64,000 nucleotides of DNA from Pseudohongiella sp. GTDB lineage: Bacteria > Pseudomonadota > Gammaproteobacteria > Pseudomonadales > Pseudohongiellaceae. This document shows positions 48,503 through 58,238 of the stretch, one piece after another (the first letter of the stretch is position 1; each line of letters begins with the position of its first letter). The stretch is taken from positions 1 to 64,000 of the forward strand of contig JAUSCD010000015.1 in the NCBI GenBank assembly GCA_030651695.1. The letters are read 5' to 3'. A model generated the notes under the pieces. That model was not told the origin of the DNA. It searched no databases and saw nothing but the letters and a program-made list of their open reading frames with translations. The position numbers were made by a program, and so were the translations under genes.

Positions 48503-49400
48503 CGGCTCCACTCCTGTTACCAGCTCTCTTAAACACGGTTCCCAGCACCAACCCACTCAGCATGCCAGCAACCAGGCCACCCAGATGCGCGGCACTTGCA
48601 ATCATGGACGACGCAAGAATCTCCATCAAAACCAGTGCCACCAGAAATACCATAATCATGGGCAGGGGCAAACGCAACCGCGATTGCGGACGCAGTGTTT
48701 GCCACATCCAGATGAGACCAATCTGACCATATACTACGCCAGACATACCCCCGAAGTTGGGTGTACCTGACCACAAATATTGAGAAATATTGGCGCTGAA
48801 TGCGAGTAGTAAAATCAGTAACAGATAAATCGGTTTGCCAAACTGCGGCTCCATCATGCGGCCAAAAAACCACAGCCAGAGCAAATTAAAAATCAGGTGC
48901 ACAGGACCAAAATGCAGCAACGCAGGTGTTAACGTCCTGATCCAGTCACCCGGCGAATCCAGACCACTGATCAAAGCTGCCAGCGGAAATTGTCCAGGCT
49001 GTATAACGTCCGGAAAAAACAAGCTGCGCACTGACATGACATCGGCACCCAGATCACTGATAACAGCAACCAGCACGCAGGCCAATATCAGTATCACGGT
49101 GACAGGGGCCAGCCACAGCGCACCCAGAAAACCTTGCAATAGCGATTTTACCGGCAGCATCGGTACAGCAGGGCCGCCCTCTCGAGCGCCACCATATTCG
49201 TTGTTTTCCGGTAACGCCAGAGTGCCGTCCTGCCAGCGCTGCCAGGCGGACGCTATCACAACCACCTGTTCCTGATCCGGCGCCCAGATCACCAAAGTCC
49301 CGGATTCTTCTGTGACATGGTGAGGCAGGTGATATGACCGCAAAACTTTAATGAACGGTCTCAGGTCATGAGTTGCAGAAACAGAAACGGCTCTATGCAT
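48495..49400 (-). CDS. GlpG-like rhomboid intramembrane serine protease
   Basis: This is an inner-membrane protease that cuts transmembrane segments. An N-terminal cytoplasmic domain of about 90 residues precedes six helices. The catalytic serine lies in FGGMSGVVYGQIGLIW and the histidine in SAAHLGGLVAGMLSGL, and LHFGPVHLIFNLLWLWFFGRMME is the typical HN motif helix. Its start overlaps the nadK stop by 8 bp and its end overlaps yeaC, so the three genes are probably one operon. Confidence 0.92.
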   Translation of the reverse strand: MHRAVSVSATHDLRPFIKVLRSYHLPHHVTEESGTLVIWAPDQEQVVVIASAWQRWQDGTLALPENNEYGGAREGGPAVPMLPVKSLLQGFLGALWLAPVTVILILACVLVAVISDLGADVMSVRSLFFPDVIQPGQFPLAALISGLDSPGDWIRTLTPALLHFGPVHLIFNLLWLWFFGRMMEPQFGKPIYLLLILLLAFSANISQYLWSGTPNFGGMSGVVYGQIGLIWMWQTLRPQSRLRLPLPMIMVFLVALVLMEILASSMIASAAHLGGLVAGMLSGLVLGTVFKRAGNRSGADV

Positions 49401-50283
49401 CGTCCCTGACCAGTCGATTGCCCCAGCCGAGTTTGCTGCGGCAGGCTTCGTAATAATTGTAGTCCAGTGGATGTATCAGTCGCAGTGGTCCGGCTTTTTT
49501 GCGAATGATGATACTGTCCCCCGGTTCAGTGTGAAAACGCACGGCGCCGTCGCAACTGACCAACGGGGAAATAGCTCGTTGTTTGACGACTTCCAGCCGG
49601 ACTTCGCAGTCGCCATCCAACACGAGTGGCCGGCTGCTCAAAGTATGCGGATACATGGGAACCAGCACCAGAGCATTCAGACTGGGATGCATGATGGGCC
49701 CGCCGGCGGACAATGAGTAAGCAGTAGAGCCCGTGGGGGTCGCTACGATCAAACCGTCAGCCTGCTGGGAATTAACAAACTGCCCGTTGATGAACAGCTC
49801 GAACTCTATCATTTGCGCTGCCGTACCGGGATGTAACACGACGTCATTCAACGCAGTGCCACCAGGCAGAAGTACGTCGTCGCGCAGTACTGAAAACTCC
49901 AGCATAAATCGTGACTCTTCGACGAACTTTCCATCCAGCACATCTGCCAGGGCTTCTTCTATTTCATCAGGCAGGATATCAGTGAGAAATCCGAGACGAC
50001 CGCGGTTGACACCGAGGACCGGCACATCATGACTGACCAGAGCGCGTGCTGCATTGAGCATACTGCCATCACCACCTACCACAACAACCAGATCACATTC
50101 ACCACCCAATTCATGGCGACGAAAAACCGGCAGGAGCTGATCAGGCACCAGCTCAGAAGTTGCCTGTTCCAGCACCACACTGAGTCCGCGTGAGTTCAAA
50201 AACGTGATCAGCCTTTGCAGGGTTTCAACGACGCCACTGTGACCCGGGCGACCTACCAGTCCGATCTGTTTAAAATTTGCCAT
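49393..50283 (-). CDS. nadK: NAD kinase
   Basis: It phosphorylates NAD to NADP in the cytoplasm. The catalytic GGDGSMLNAAR motif, NRGRLGFLTD and DGLIVATPTGSTAYSLSAGGPI are intact. ATG 50283 gives 296 residues, the usual length; the track start adds 13 unlikely residues. It heads nadK-rhomboid-yeaC and is preceded by the metalloprotease gene on the same strand. Confidence 0.96.
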   Translation of the reverse strand: MANFKQIGLVGRPGHSGVVETLQRLITFLNSRGLSVVLEQATSELVPDQLLPVFRRHELGGECDLVVVVGGDGSMLNAARALVSHDVPVLGVNRGRLGFLTDILPDEIEEALADVLDGKFVEESRFMLEFSVLRDDVLLPGGTALNDVVLHPGTAAQMIEFELFINGQFVNSQQADGLIVATPTGSTAYSLSAGGPIMHPSLNALVLVPMYPHTLSSRPLVLDGDCEVRLEVVKQRAISPLVSCDGAVRFHTEPGDSIIIRKKAGPLRLIHPLDYNYYEACRSKLGWGNRLVRDDA

Positions 50284-50416
50284 GCCGGGGGATTCCATCC
50301 GCAGATGTGCTTGTCCTGACAAGCTGCGCCTTCAGGAGCAGCAACCTGGCGGCGAGTATAACACGCGGGTTTGGCGGCGCGAGGTCAAGGAGCTGTCGAG
50401 AACCGTTTTGGGGCAA

Positions 50417-52705
50417 TCAGTGTGCAGCACAAATGCTGACAACCAGAGGTTCAAGCGTGTAAATCAGCTCACCGGTGTCCGACAGTTGATAAGCAAGGAA
50501 CAGCACCAGAGGAAAACCGTGCAGTTCCTGCGCCGGCACAAAATCACTCAGAATTCTCAGATATTCAATGGGCTTGAGGATTCCGGGCACGCTGAAAGGC
50601 ACCAGACCTGCCACCGCACCGTTCCACCCAAAGAGTTCGCCTCGCTCATTGAGCTGAACCAGGCCGAGCCCGGCAGCGCTCAGATCTGCCAGGACATGAA
50701 ACTGTCCGCGTTTGCCGATATGAGCAGGGTCCACATAAAAATCGGCGGTAATATCCATGCGTTGTGACGCCGTTACCGACTCCACATAACTCAGCCCTTT
50801 GTCGGTAGACGCCGCGATTGCGATACGAGCCGCTGTTGCCCCGCCATTCAACATGCCGACCCGACGTCCCGGCAAAAGCGGCACTTTTGTTGGCATATAG
50901 GACGCTATCTGGAAACGCACCAGATTCAATGCAAGTACCGCATCTGCACCGTGAACAGGGTCATTGTAGTCAACACCGCAGGGCAATGACTTGCAGAGTG
51001 CCTGCGGATCAGAAAAACGCGCAATACGACTGGCATTGCCGAAACGGCCGGGGGTTGCCATTACGGTAGTAAAATGACCTTCAACACCATGGCCCGTTGC
51101 GAAAGGGAATGTCCCGCCTTCTCCATCTTCACGATGGGAATGCGTCAAACCCATATTGTGCCCCAGCTCATGCGCCAACACTGAACTCACTGGGCAATCT
51201 ATGGCCACCAGTGAGAATGCGTAATCACGCTCATTAAACGCCATCATGTCTCCCATGGTCCGGTAGCCACCCAGATTGGCAAGGCCACACATGTCAGACT
51301 GTGGGTTCATGGGGCGCAGTAACACCACAAGATCTGCGCCGTAGCGCTCTCTGAGCGCTGCGACCTGACTGAAGGCAGGGTGATTGCCAGTGGTCAGCTC
51401 GTCCAGTTGGCGGTACATATCAACGCCGCTACTCTGGTAATTCACACGTCCGTGATGCACAGGCCGCAAGGTAATTCCCACACCGCTGTCCTGATAAATC
51501 TGATTGGTCACACTGATCATCTGATTGATACGTGTTGCCGTCGCAGCTCCGTACATAGCTTCAGCGTCGGGGGTATATAACGTCATGATATCGATGACTA
51601 CATTACCTAATTGATCACGGGTCAGCTCAGGCAACAGACCCAGGTTGAATGCTCCAAGACCGTTGTTCGGTGCACCCTTGGTAATGTTATTTACCACATT
51701 AAGGTTGGCGTCGTGTCTTTGCGCGCCCACAAAAACAGTACTCCATAACCTCATGGGAGATGATTTTGCCGGCACCCGCACCAGATAGCTCAGTGTGCGG
51801 GTGGCTCCGGCTGCGACACCACCGGACAAATCACAACGCAGAATCGGCTGCCTCGGAGACGTGTTAGTCAGTGCTCTGACGCAAGCCGGAGCACTGACCA
51901 GTTCGGCGTCCTCAAGAATAAAATAAACATCTGCGCTCAGGCGCGGCAAACTCTGGCTACTGGTATTGCGGAAATGCAGCGTGACTTCCACCTCACTGGA
52001 CTGACCAACGTAAACAGCTGTCTGGCTGAAACGCTGGCTGATCTCCAGTGCGGATGCAGCCGCCTGCTGCCGGGCTCCGCTGCCACTGCCTGCAGGCGAA
52101 TCCCCTATCACCAGGCGCTGTGCACCTGGCCTGTCAGGCACTGTCGGACGCAATACGCCGTCGGGCGTACGTAAATCGGGAATCACAAAATCGGTAGCGG
52201 TATCCTCCGATACGTGATGGTGGTGGGAGTCCCCCACTACAGCCGGCTGATACAAAACACCTGATATCACATCATCAACCTGGCGGGCGTCAAAGACCCA
52301 GCGCAGATGATCGAGTGCGATTTCAGCAAATACAGCAGACGTGCCGACAGTGAGGACCAGTCGCAGCCCCGAAGAAGCAGCATCCTCTGCGCCGCGCGCA
52401 AAAAGCACACGATCACCATTTATATAATAGTCATCCTTCTCAATAACGGCATTGACCAATAACAGGCTCTGCGCGCCGTGATCATTTGATACCGGAAGGC
52501 TGAACGAAAATTCATCACCAACTGCAATCTGTTCAAGTGCAGCAACCTGCACACTTACGTCCAAAGCGTTTGCAGGCGGACTTGGCTGCACAGCAAAAGC
52601 AGGGGAAACCAGACCGGAAAATAACCACAGCAGCACAAAAAGCCGTATTGACGGCAGTCTGTTAAGGGATTTTAGTGTTCGCTGTCTCAACCGGGTCATC
52701 AGCAT
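50417..52705 (-). CDS. Secreted metzincin zinc metallopeptidase (reprolysin-like)
   Basis: This is a predicted exported protease of 762 residues. A signal peptide (about residues 20-38) precedes a region with beta-sandwich character (SSEVEVTLHFRNTSSQSLP near 237-255). The catalytic domain starts near 367 (VVIDIMTLYTPDAEAMYG). Its zinc motif HELGHNMGLTHSH lies near 512-524, and a Met-turn candidate (TVMATPG) follows near 547. Another feature is SHHHHVSED near 160. About 200 C-terminal residues are unassigned. The substrate is unknown. Confidence 0.85.
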   Translation of the reverse strand: MLMTRLRQRTLKSLNRLPSIRLFVLLWLFSGLVSPAFAVQPSPPANALDVSVQVAALEQIAVGDEFSFSLPVSNDHGAQSLLLVNAVIEKDDYYINGDRVLFARGAEDAASSGLRLVLTVGTSAVFAEIALDHLRWVFDARQVDDVISGVLYQPAVVGDSHHHHVSEDTATDFVIPDLRTPDGVLRPTVPDRPGAQRLVIGDSPAGSGSGARQQAAASALEISQRFSQTAVYVGQSSEVEVTLHFRNTSSQSLPRLSADVYFILEDAELVSAPACVRALTNTSPRQPILRCDLSGGVAAGATRTLSYLVRVPAKSSPMRLWSTVFVGAQRHDANLNVVNNITKGAPNNGLGAFNLGLLPELTRDQLGNVVIDIMTLYTPDAEAMYGAATATRINQMISVTNQIYQDSGVGITLRPVHHGRVNYQSSGVDMYRQLDELTTGNHPAFSQVAALRERYGADLVVLLRPMNPQSDMCGLANLGGYRTMGDMMAFNERDYAFSLVAIDCPVSSVLAHELGHNMGLTHSHREDGEGGTFPFATGHGVEGHFTTVMATPGRFGNASRIARFSDPQALCKSLPCGVDYNDPVHGADAVLALNLVRFQIASYMPTKVPLLPGRRVGMLNGGATAARIAIAASTDKGLSYVESVTASQRMDITADFYVDPAHIGKRGQFHVLADLSAAGLGLVQLNERGELFGWNGAVAGLVPFSVPGILKPIEYLRILSDFVPAQELHGFPLVLFLAYQLSDTGELIYTLEPLVVSICAAH

Positions 52706-52798
52706 CAGAGTGTCTGAATAGTATTGGCATCAGGGTATTGCTGTAATCGGCCTGCAGAATAACCCGCCGTGGGAAATTTTTCCACTCTGACTCAGCAA

Positions 52799-53839
52799 TC
52801 AATACTGAGTCGTCATCCGTCCCTGAAGACCGCCGGTGTGCAACAACAAAAGGCGGGTTCCAGGAGGGTACAGTCCGGCAGCAACCCGCTGATATAGAGC
52901 GGCCATCAGCTTGGCGGTATATACCGGGTCGAGCAGAATCCCGTGCCTGATTTCGAATTCCCGGACAAAAATCGCCAGAGCCTCAGGGAAACGCGCATAA
53001 CCACCATAGTGATGTTCAGTCTCTACAGCCCAATCAGGGAATTCAGATCCGGGCGCACGCAAGCTTTGCAGGCAGCGGGTAACTTCAGCACGGATAAACC
53101 CCCCTTGCTTCAGTACAGCTATGCCTCTTACAGAAGGCAATCTGGTTACAGAAGGCAATCTGGTTGCAGAAGGCAGACTGGTTGCAAAAGGCAGACTGGT
53201 GTCTGAGGACATCTCACTTTTATGACGCAGCTCTCCAAGGCCCGCCACTAATCCGGCCATGGTAGTGCCGGTACCGCATGCCAGCATGATTTCATCTGGT
53301 AAGTACGTATGCAGACTGTTGTTGATTACCGATGCCAGTTGCATACAACCGCGTATGCCCGACTCATTGGCACCGCCTTCGGGCACCAGATAGAAGTCGC
53401 CGAATGCATCCCGCAATTGGTCAATAAACTGAGCGTCTGCCCTACGCCGGTATTCCTGCCTTGAAATACGGAAAAGCCTCATCCCGCGGGATGCTGCAAA
53501 TTGCAAAGTGTGGCTGTCTGCCTGCCCGTCATCACCTCGGATCACGCCAATAGTTTTGAAACCGAAACGTTTGCCAGCCTCAGCCAGCGCGTGGATATGA
53601 TTAGAGTAGGCTCCGCCAAAACTTAGCACGGTATCAAAACCGGAAGCTCTGGCAGCAACAAGATTGGGTATCAATTTAAATGCTTTGTTGCCGCTGAGCA
53701 CTGGATCAATCTGATCCAGTCTGAGCATCTGAACGCTGACATTTTTTTCTATAAAAATCTCGTCCGCGATATCCGATACCGGCGCGCTGCCGGGGATAGC
53801 AAGTTCAGCACTGAGATTTGGATTACCGCCTGCAGGCAT
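52799..53839 (-). CDS. PLP-dependent ACC deaminase / D-cysteine desulfhydrase family enzyme
   Basis: This is a fold-type II PLP enzyme; in relatives it deaminates 1-aminocyclopropane-1-carboxylate or desulfurates D-cysteine. The PLP lysine is in LSGNKAFKLIPNL, and SFGGAYSNHIHALAEAGKRFG and LACGTGTTMAGLVAGLG are conserved. Substrate cannot be told from these motifs. An insertion of 24 residues (SLPFATSLPSATRLPSV) made from an 18-bp DNA repeat sits after the glycine loop. ATG 53839 is a clear start. Confidence 0.82.
   Translation of the reverse strand: MPAGGNPNLSAELAIPGSAPVSDIADEIFIEKNVSVQMLRLDQIDPVLSGNKAFKLIPNLVAARASGFDTVLSFGGAYSNHIHALAEAGKRFGFKTIGVIRGDDGQADSHTLQFAASRGMRLFRISRQEYRRRADAQFIDQLRDAFGDFYLVPEGGANESGIRGCMQLASVINNSLHTYLPDEIMLACGTGTTMAGLVAGLGELRHKSEMSSDTSLPFATSLPSATRLPSVTRLPSVRGIAVLKQGGFIRAEVTRCLQSLRAPGSEFPDWAVETEHHYGGYARFPEALAIFVREFEIRHGILLDPVYTAKLMAALYQRVAAGLYPPGTRLLLLHTGGLQGRMTTQY
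53128..53199. repeat. 18-bp tandem repeat within the PLP enzyme gene
   Basis: There are four exact-length units: TTACAGAAGGCAATCTGG twice, TTGCAGAAGGCAGACTGG and TTGCAAAAGGCAGACTGG. They are in frame on the minus strand and encode a six-residue unit of the form T(S/R)LP(S/F)(A/V). Confidence 0.92.
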
Positions 53840-53876
53840 GATTCATAATGCTCAGGGCAATAACTGGCGGAAATAA

Positions 53877-53903
53877 AAAAGCCCTTGCATAACAAGGGCT
53901 TTT
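53877..53903 (-). terminator. Terminator of the tRNA-Val-Asp operon
   Basis: AAAAGCCCTTG pairs perfectly with CAAGGGCTTTT around a 5-nt loop. It starts 9 bp after tRNA-Asp on the minus strand and ends in a T run (TTTTTTATTT). Confidence 0.9.
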
Positions 53904-53911
53904 CTGAATAG

Positions 53912-53988
53912 TGGCGGACCGGACGAGGCTCGAACTCGCGACCTCCGGCGTGACAGGCCGGCATTCTAACCAACTGAACTACCGGTCC
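53912..53988 (-). tRNA. tRNA-Asp (anticodon GTC)
   Basis: It has acceptor stem GGACCGG/CCGGTCC, anticodon loop CTGTCAC, T arm GAGTTCGAGCCTC, discriminator G73 and encoded CCA. It is 77 nt long and is the second gene of a two-tRNA operon. Confidence 0.96.
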
Positions 53989-54063
53989 GCATTACTCATG
54001 CATGTACTGCTTTTTGAACAGTTACTTGCTTTTACAGCAACCTGTCAGCGTCACATTTCTGAC

Positions 54064-54139
54064 TGGTGGGATGTGAGGGATTTGAACCCCCGACATTCGC
54101 CTTGTAAGGGCGACGCTCTACCAACTGAGCTAACATCCC
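54064..54139 (-). tRNA. tRNA-Val (anticodon TAC)
   Basis: It has acceptor stem GGGATGT/ACATCCC, anticodon loop CTTACAA, T arm GGGGTTCAAATCCC and encoded CCA. It is 76 nt long and the first gene of the Val-Asp operon. Confidence 0.95.
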
Positions 54140-54158
54140 GCTGTGTTGAGTGACGCGC

Positions 54159-54186
54159 ATTTTACCGACTTGAGCTAACATGTCAA
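54159..54186 (-). promoter_or_regulatory. Promoter of the tRNA-Val-Asp operon
   Basis: On the minus strand a consensus TTGACA is followed after 16 bp by TAAAAT and a GC-rich discriminator (GCGCG). The -10 element ends about 20 bp before tRNA-Val. The spacer contains an 11-bp copy of tRNA-Val 5' sequence. Confidence 0.78.
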
Positions 54187-54342
54187 ATAGAATTTAAACT
54201 ATTCGGCGCACAAAACTTGCGAACCGTGTATCTGATTTGAATATGTTATCGCGCGCTACTCAAATCGATTAACTGTACAAGAACCAGCGGCGCCGTTAGT
54301 ATTGCATTCGTTTTTTCACAGCAGAACCTGCGGAATCCAGCC

Positions 54343-54702
54343 ATGGAAATCTACAAAGAATTTAACTTCGAAGCTGCACATCGCCTGCCCAATGTACCCG
54401 AAGGTCACAAGTGCGCGCGTTTGCACGGACATTCATTTCTGGTGCGTCTGGTAGTGAGCGGACCCGTCGGTGAGAAAACGGGTTGGGTGATGGATTTTGG
54501 CGACATCAAAAAAGCTTTTAAACCGGTGTGGGAACAACTTGATCATCATTATTTGAATGAGATCACAGGGCTTGACAATCCCACCAGTGAAAACATCGCT
54601 GCGTGGATCTGGCAAAAATTAAAACCCGCTCTGCCCGAGCTTTGTCGCGTAGAAATCCGTGAGACCTGCACCAGCGGGTGTATTTATTCAGGACCTTTGT
54701 AA
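54343..54702 (+). CDS. queD: 6-carboxy-tetrahydropterin synthase QueD
   Basis: It converts dihydroneopterin triphosphate to 6-carboxytetrahydropterin in queuosine synthesis. Zinc histidines and the catalytic cysteine lie in [10 protein letters not shown] and [11 protein letters not shown], with MDFGDIK and DHHYLNE also typical. Its 119 residues match QueD. It is a monocistronic plus-strand gene; folE, which makes its substrate, is 45 kb away in the window. Confidence 0.94.
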   Translation: MEIYKEFNFEAAHRLPNVPEGHKCARLHGHSFLVRLVVSGPVGEKTGWVMDFGDIKKAFKPVWEQLDHHYLNEITGLDNPTSENIAAWIWQKLKPALPELCRVEIRETCTSGCIYSGPL

Positions 54703-54727
54703 ATGACTTTGAAGCCGCCACGACTGC

Positions 54728-55918
54728 TTAAAGTCGCTGAGCCAGTGCTGTTTTTATCGCCATAAAATCTTTAGGACGGTTAACACAATCAGCGGCAATC
54801 AACTGTCCCTGCCGGAAATACTTAAGTACAAAACCTTGCGATTCTGCTGCATTCAGGCTGCCTTCAAGTTCAGTCTGGTCGAAGTCTTGCGACAAACCCG
54901 CCGACTGCAGCTTGATATCATACTGGTCCGACCAGAACCAGGGCGCAGCACAATACTTCTCTTGCAGCGCTATCATATTCACAGCGGCAACACGCGACTG
55001 GTCATTAGCATTTTGCACAGACTCCAGACGCAAGCGTCGCTGATACAAAAAAGAGGGATGACTGGCACAATCACCCGCGGCAAAGATTTTTTCGTCGCTG
55101 GTTCTGGCATATTCATCTACGTGAATTCCGTTCTCAATTCTCAGACCTGCTTCCTGCGCCAGCCTCGTTTCCGGTACTACACCAACTCCGATGATCACCA
55201 ACTGTGCTTCAAACTTTGATCCATCTGCACAGCTGACCGAATCGACGTTGCCTTGACCATTGATTGCTGTGACTTCGGCGTTGCAGCGGATATCAACGCC
55301 GTGAAGCTGATGCAGTGAAGCAAAATATCCAGACACCTCTTCCCCGGTTACCCGCTTGAGCACCCGATCTGCACGTTCAAGTACCGTTACATCAATGCCC
55401 TGGCTACGTAGCACCGCTGCCGCTTCAAGACCAATGTACCCTGCGCCTACAATGACTGCCTGTTTAACATCAGGCAGTGCGCTTCGAATCGCCAATACAT
55501 CGTCCAGCGAGCGCAGATAAAATACCCCGTCCAATCCATCACCCAAGGGCAAACGTATCGGACTCGCACCAGTGCACAGCGCCAGACGATCATAGTGCAG
55601 CGATTCACCTGTTGATAACAGTACTCTCTGATCCTCACGCAGCAATGCGTCAACATGTGAGCCCAATTTCAATTCAATCTGGTTGTTGTCATACAACGCT
55701 GATGGACGCAGCTGAATGTCTTCAGCATTTTTGCTGCCGGACATCACTGCTTTCGACAAAGGCGGGCGATGATATGGCAGATGTGCTTCATCACCAATCA
55801 ATACAATACGGCCCAACCAGCCGCTTTTACGCAGATGAATTGCGAGCTGCGACCCGGCGTGACTGGCGCCAATTACAATCGCGGTCTGCTCCTTATTGTT
55901 CAACTCTGGCGAATTCAT
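54728..55918 (-). CDS. NAD(P)/FAD-dependent ferredoxin/rubredoxin reductase-like protein
   Basis: This flavoprotein of about 396 residues resembles the reductases that feed Rieske dioxygenases, P450s or rubredoxin. It has an FAD-binding start (TAIVIGASHAGSQLAIHLRKSG), PPLSKAVMSG, the NAD-binding motif QAVIVGAGYIGLEAAAVLRSQG, and FAAGDCASHPS, with a C-terminal Reductase_C-like domain. No dioxygenase, P450 or rubredoxin gene is next to it, so its partner is unknown. ATG 55918 has GGAG 6 nt upstream; the track start is a TTG. ung lies just upstream. Confidence 0.86.
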   Translation of the reverse strand: MNSPELNNKEQTAIVIGASHAGSQLAIHLRKSGWLGRIVLIGDEAHLPYHRPPLSKAVMSGSKNAEDIQLRPSALYDNNQIELKLGSHVDALLREDQRVLLSTGESLHYDRLALCTGASPIRLPLGDGLDGVFYLRSLDDVLAIRSALPDVKQAVIVGAGYIGLEAAAVLRSQGIDVTVLERADRVLKRVTGEEVSGYFASLHQLHGVDIRCNAEVTAINGQGNVDSVSCADGSKFEAQLVIIGVGVVPETRLAQEAGLRIENGIHVDEYARTSDEKIFAAGDCASHPSFLYQRRLRLESVQNANDQSRVAAVNMIALQEKYCAAPWFWSDQYDIKLQSAGLSQDFDQTELEGSLNAAESQGFVLKYFRQGQLIAADCVNRPKDFMAIKTALAQRL

Positions 55919-55931
55919 GTCGCACTCCAAT

Positions 55932-56648
55932 TTATTTCAGCGCTGGCAGCTGCCAATTGATGGGACTCGCGCCATGTTCAGCCAGATAAAGATTGGTTCT
56001 GGAGAAATGACGATTACCAAAAAATCCCCGGTGGGCTGACAAGGGTGAGGGGTGCGGGGATTCCAGTACCAGATGTTTGTTGCGATCAATGATCGCACCT
56101 TTTTTTTGTGCATAACTGCCCCACAACAGAAATACCAGATGCTCTCGCCGCTGATTTAGCTCGTGGATAATTCTATCGGTAAAAATTTCCCAGCCTTTGC
56201 CTTGATGAGAACCGGCCTGCGCTGCTTCAACTGTCAGCACGGAGTTCAACAGCAACACACCCTGCTCTGCCCATGCCATCAGATAGCCGTGAGGGGGCTG
56301 ACGAATGCCAAGGTCCTTTTCGATTTCTTTGTAGATATTCTGAAGTGACGGCGGCGTTGCAACACCCGCCTGAACAGAAAAGCACAAACCATGAGCCTGC
56401 CCCGGACCGTGATACGGATCCTGGCCCAGAATGACCACTTTAACCTTGTCAAAAGGTGTATGGTCCAGCGCATTGAATATCTGTGCGCCGGGAGGGAAAA
56501 TCACACTACCTGATTGTTTACGTTGCAACAAAAACGCCTTCAGCGCCAGCATATATTCTTTAGTGAACTCTTCGGCCAACACCGCCTTCCACGTCGGATC
56601 CAGTCGCACATCGCGGATTGTGTCGGTTTGTGCGACGGATTCAGACAT
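55932..56648 (-). CDS. ung: Uracil-DNA glycosylase
   Basis: It removes uracil from DNA in base excision repair. The catalytic-aspartate motif [22 protein letters not shown] and the [13 protein letters not shown] loop are intact, and [10 protein letters not shown] is conserved. The length (238) is normal. It lies 13 bp upstream of the flavoprotein gene and 48 bp after lysS on the same strand. Confidence 0.97.
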   Translation of the reverse strand: MSESVAQTDTIRDVRLDPTWKAVLAEEFTKEYMLALKAFLLQRKQSGSVIFPPGAQIFNALDHTPFDKVKVVILGQDPYHGPGQAHGLCFSVQAGVATPPSLQNIYKEIEKDLGIRQPPHGYLMAWAEQGVLLLNSVLTVEAAQAGSHQGKGWEIFTDRIIHELNQRREHLVFLLWGSYAQKKGAIIDRNKHLVLESPHPSPLSAHRGFFGNRHFSRTNLYLAEHGASPINWQLPALK

Positions 56649-56696
56649 GTTTTTCCTTTCCAGACTGTTAGCGTCAATGCACTGATGTGCAGCAGA

Positions 56697-58232
56697 TCAA
56701 TCGCGTGCAGGGCGCATATGCGGGAACAACAATACGTCTTTGATCGACGGAGCATCGGTAAACAGCATCACCAGGCGATCCACACCAATGCCCTCACCTG
56801 CTGTCGGCGGCAGTCCGTATTCCAGCGCGGTAATGTAGTCCGCGTCAAAATGCATGGCTTCGTCGTCACCGGCGTCTTTTTGCGCAACCTGCTCATGGAA
56901 ACGCGCGGCCTGGTCTTCCGCATCATTTAACTCCGAGAATCCATTCGCCAGCTCACGGCCACCGATCATCAACTCAAACCGGTCGGTTACATCCGGATTG
57001 TTATCGCTGCGGCGCGCCAACGGAGAAATCTCGGTCGGATACTCGGTGATAAAGGTAGGTTGCAGCAGATGATGCTCAACTTTGGCATCAAAAATTTCCA
57101 TCATGATGCGACCCAGGCCCCATGACTTCTCAACCTTCACGCCAAAGCTTGCAGCCAGTTCAGCTGCTGCATCACGGGTCTGCAGTTGCTCAGGTTTGAC
57201 GCCCTCACAGTGACGAAGAATTGAGTCCCGTACGCTCAGACGGGTAAAAGGCTGCGCAAAATCAATTTCCAGACCCTGGTACACAATCTTTGTAGTGCCC
57301 AATACTTCGGTCGCAATCTGACGGAACATGTTTTCAGTAAAGTCCATCAGATCATGATAATCAGCATAAGCCTGGTAGAACTCGACCATGGTGAATTCCG
57401 GGTTGTGGCGCGTAGACAATCCCTCGTTACGGAAGTTACGGTTGATCTCAAACACTTTTTCAAAACCACCGACCACCAGTCGCTTCAGATACAGCTCAGG
57501 CGCAATTCGCAGGTACATCGCCTGATCAAGCGCATTGTGGTGCGTAACAAACGGCTTGGCGCTGGCGCCACCGGGAATCACATGCATCATGGGAGTCTCA
57601 ACTTCCATGAATCCCTGCGCCTGAAAATACTGGCGCATACTATTGATGATTTGTGAACGCAACATAAAAGTGCGACGCGACGCCTCATTGGCAATCAGGT
57701 CAACATAGCGCTGGCGATACCGCACTTCTGTATCAGACAGACCTTTCCATTTGTCCGGCAGCGGACGCAAAGCCTTGGTCAACAGACGCAGTGACTCAAC
57801 ATTTACGGTCAACTCACCTTTACCTGTGCGGAACACTTCACCATGCACACCTACAATGTCGCCCAGATCCAGGAATTTGATTTCTTCCATCATTTCCGCT
57901 GGCAGCGCTTTATGATTGACATACAGTTGCAGCGCTTCAGTGCTGTCCTGAATCACCAGAAACGGCCCGCGCTCACGAATCAGACGACCGGCAACCTTCA
58001 CTTTACGTCCAATCTTTTCCAGATCTTCGCGCGAAGTTTCTGCGTATTCGCTATGTAGATCCTGTGCATGAGCATCGCGTCGGAAATCATTTGGAAATGC
58101 GTTACGCTTCTGCTGAATCGCGTGCAGTTTATCGCGGCGCGCGGCTATCAGTTTGTTTTCTTCATGGACTGACAGCACTGTAGTTTCTGCATTGGCCTGG
58201 GCATTCGCCTGATCCGGAGTAGTTTGAGTCAT
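56697..58232 (-). CDS. lysS: Lysyl-tRNA synthetase, class II
   Basis: It charges tRNA-Lys. An N-terminal OB-fold anticodon domain ([19 protein letters not shown]) precedes the class II core with motif 2 [14 protein letters not shown] and motif 3 [15 protein letters not shown]. Its 511 residues are normal. It starts 6 bp after prfB, the same prfB-lysS pairing as in E. coli. Confidence 0.97.
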   Translation of the reverse strand: MTQTTPDQANAQANAETTVLSVHEENKLIAARRDKLHAIQQKRNAFPNDFRRDAHAQDLHSEYAETSREDLEKIGRKVKVAGRLIRERGPFLVIQDSTEALQLYVNHKALPAEMMEEIKFLDLGDIVGVHGEVFRTGKGELTVNVESLRLLTKALRPLPDKWKGLSDTEVRYRQRYVDLIANEASRRTFMLRSQIINSMRQYFQAQGFMEVETPMMHVIPGGASAKPFVTHHNALDQAMYLRIAPELYLKRLVVGGFEKVFEINRNFRNEGLSTRHNPEFTMVEFYQAYADYHDLMDFTENMFRQIATEVLGTTKIVYQGLEIDFAQPFTRLSVRDSILRHCEGVKPEQLQTRDAAAELAASFGVKVEKSWGLGRIMMEIFDAKVEHHLLQPTFITEYPTEISPLARRSDNNPDVTDRFELMIGGRELANGFSELNDAEDQAARFHEQVAQKDAGDDEAMHFDADYITALEYGLPPTAGEGIGVDRLVMLFTDAPSIKDVLLFPHMRPARD

Positions 58233-58238
58233 CTGAGT

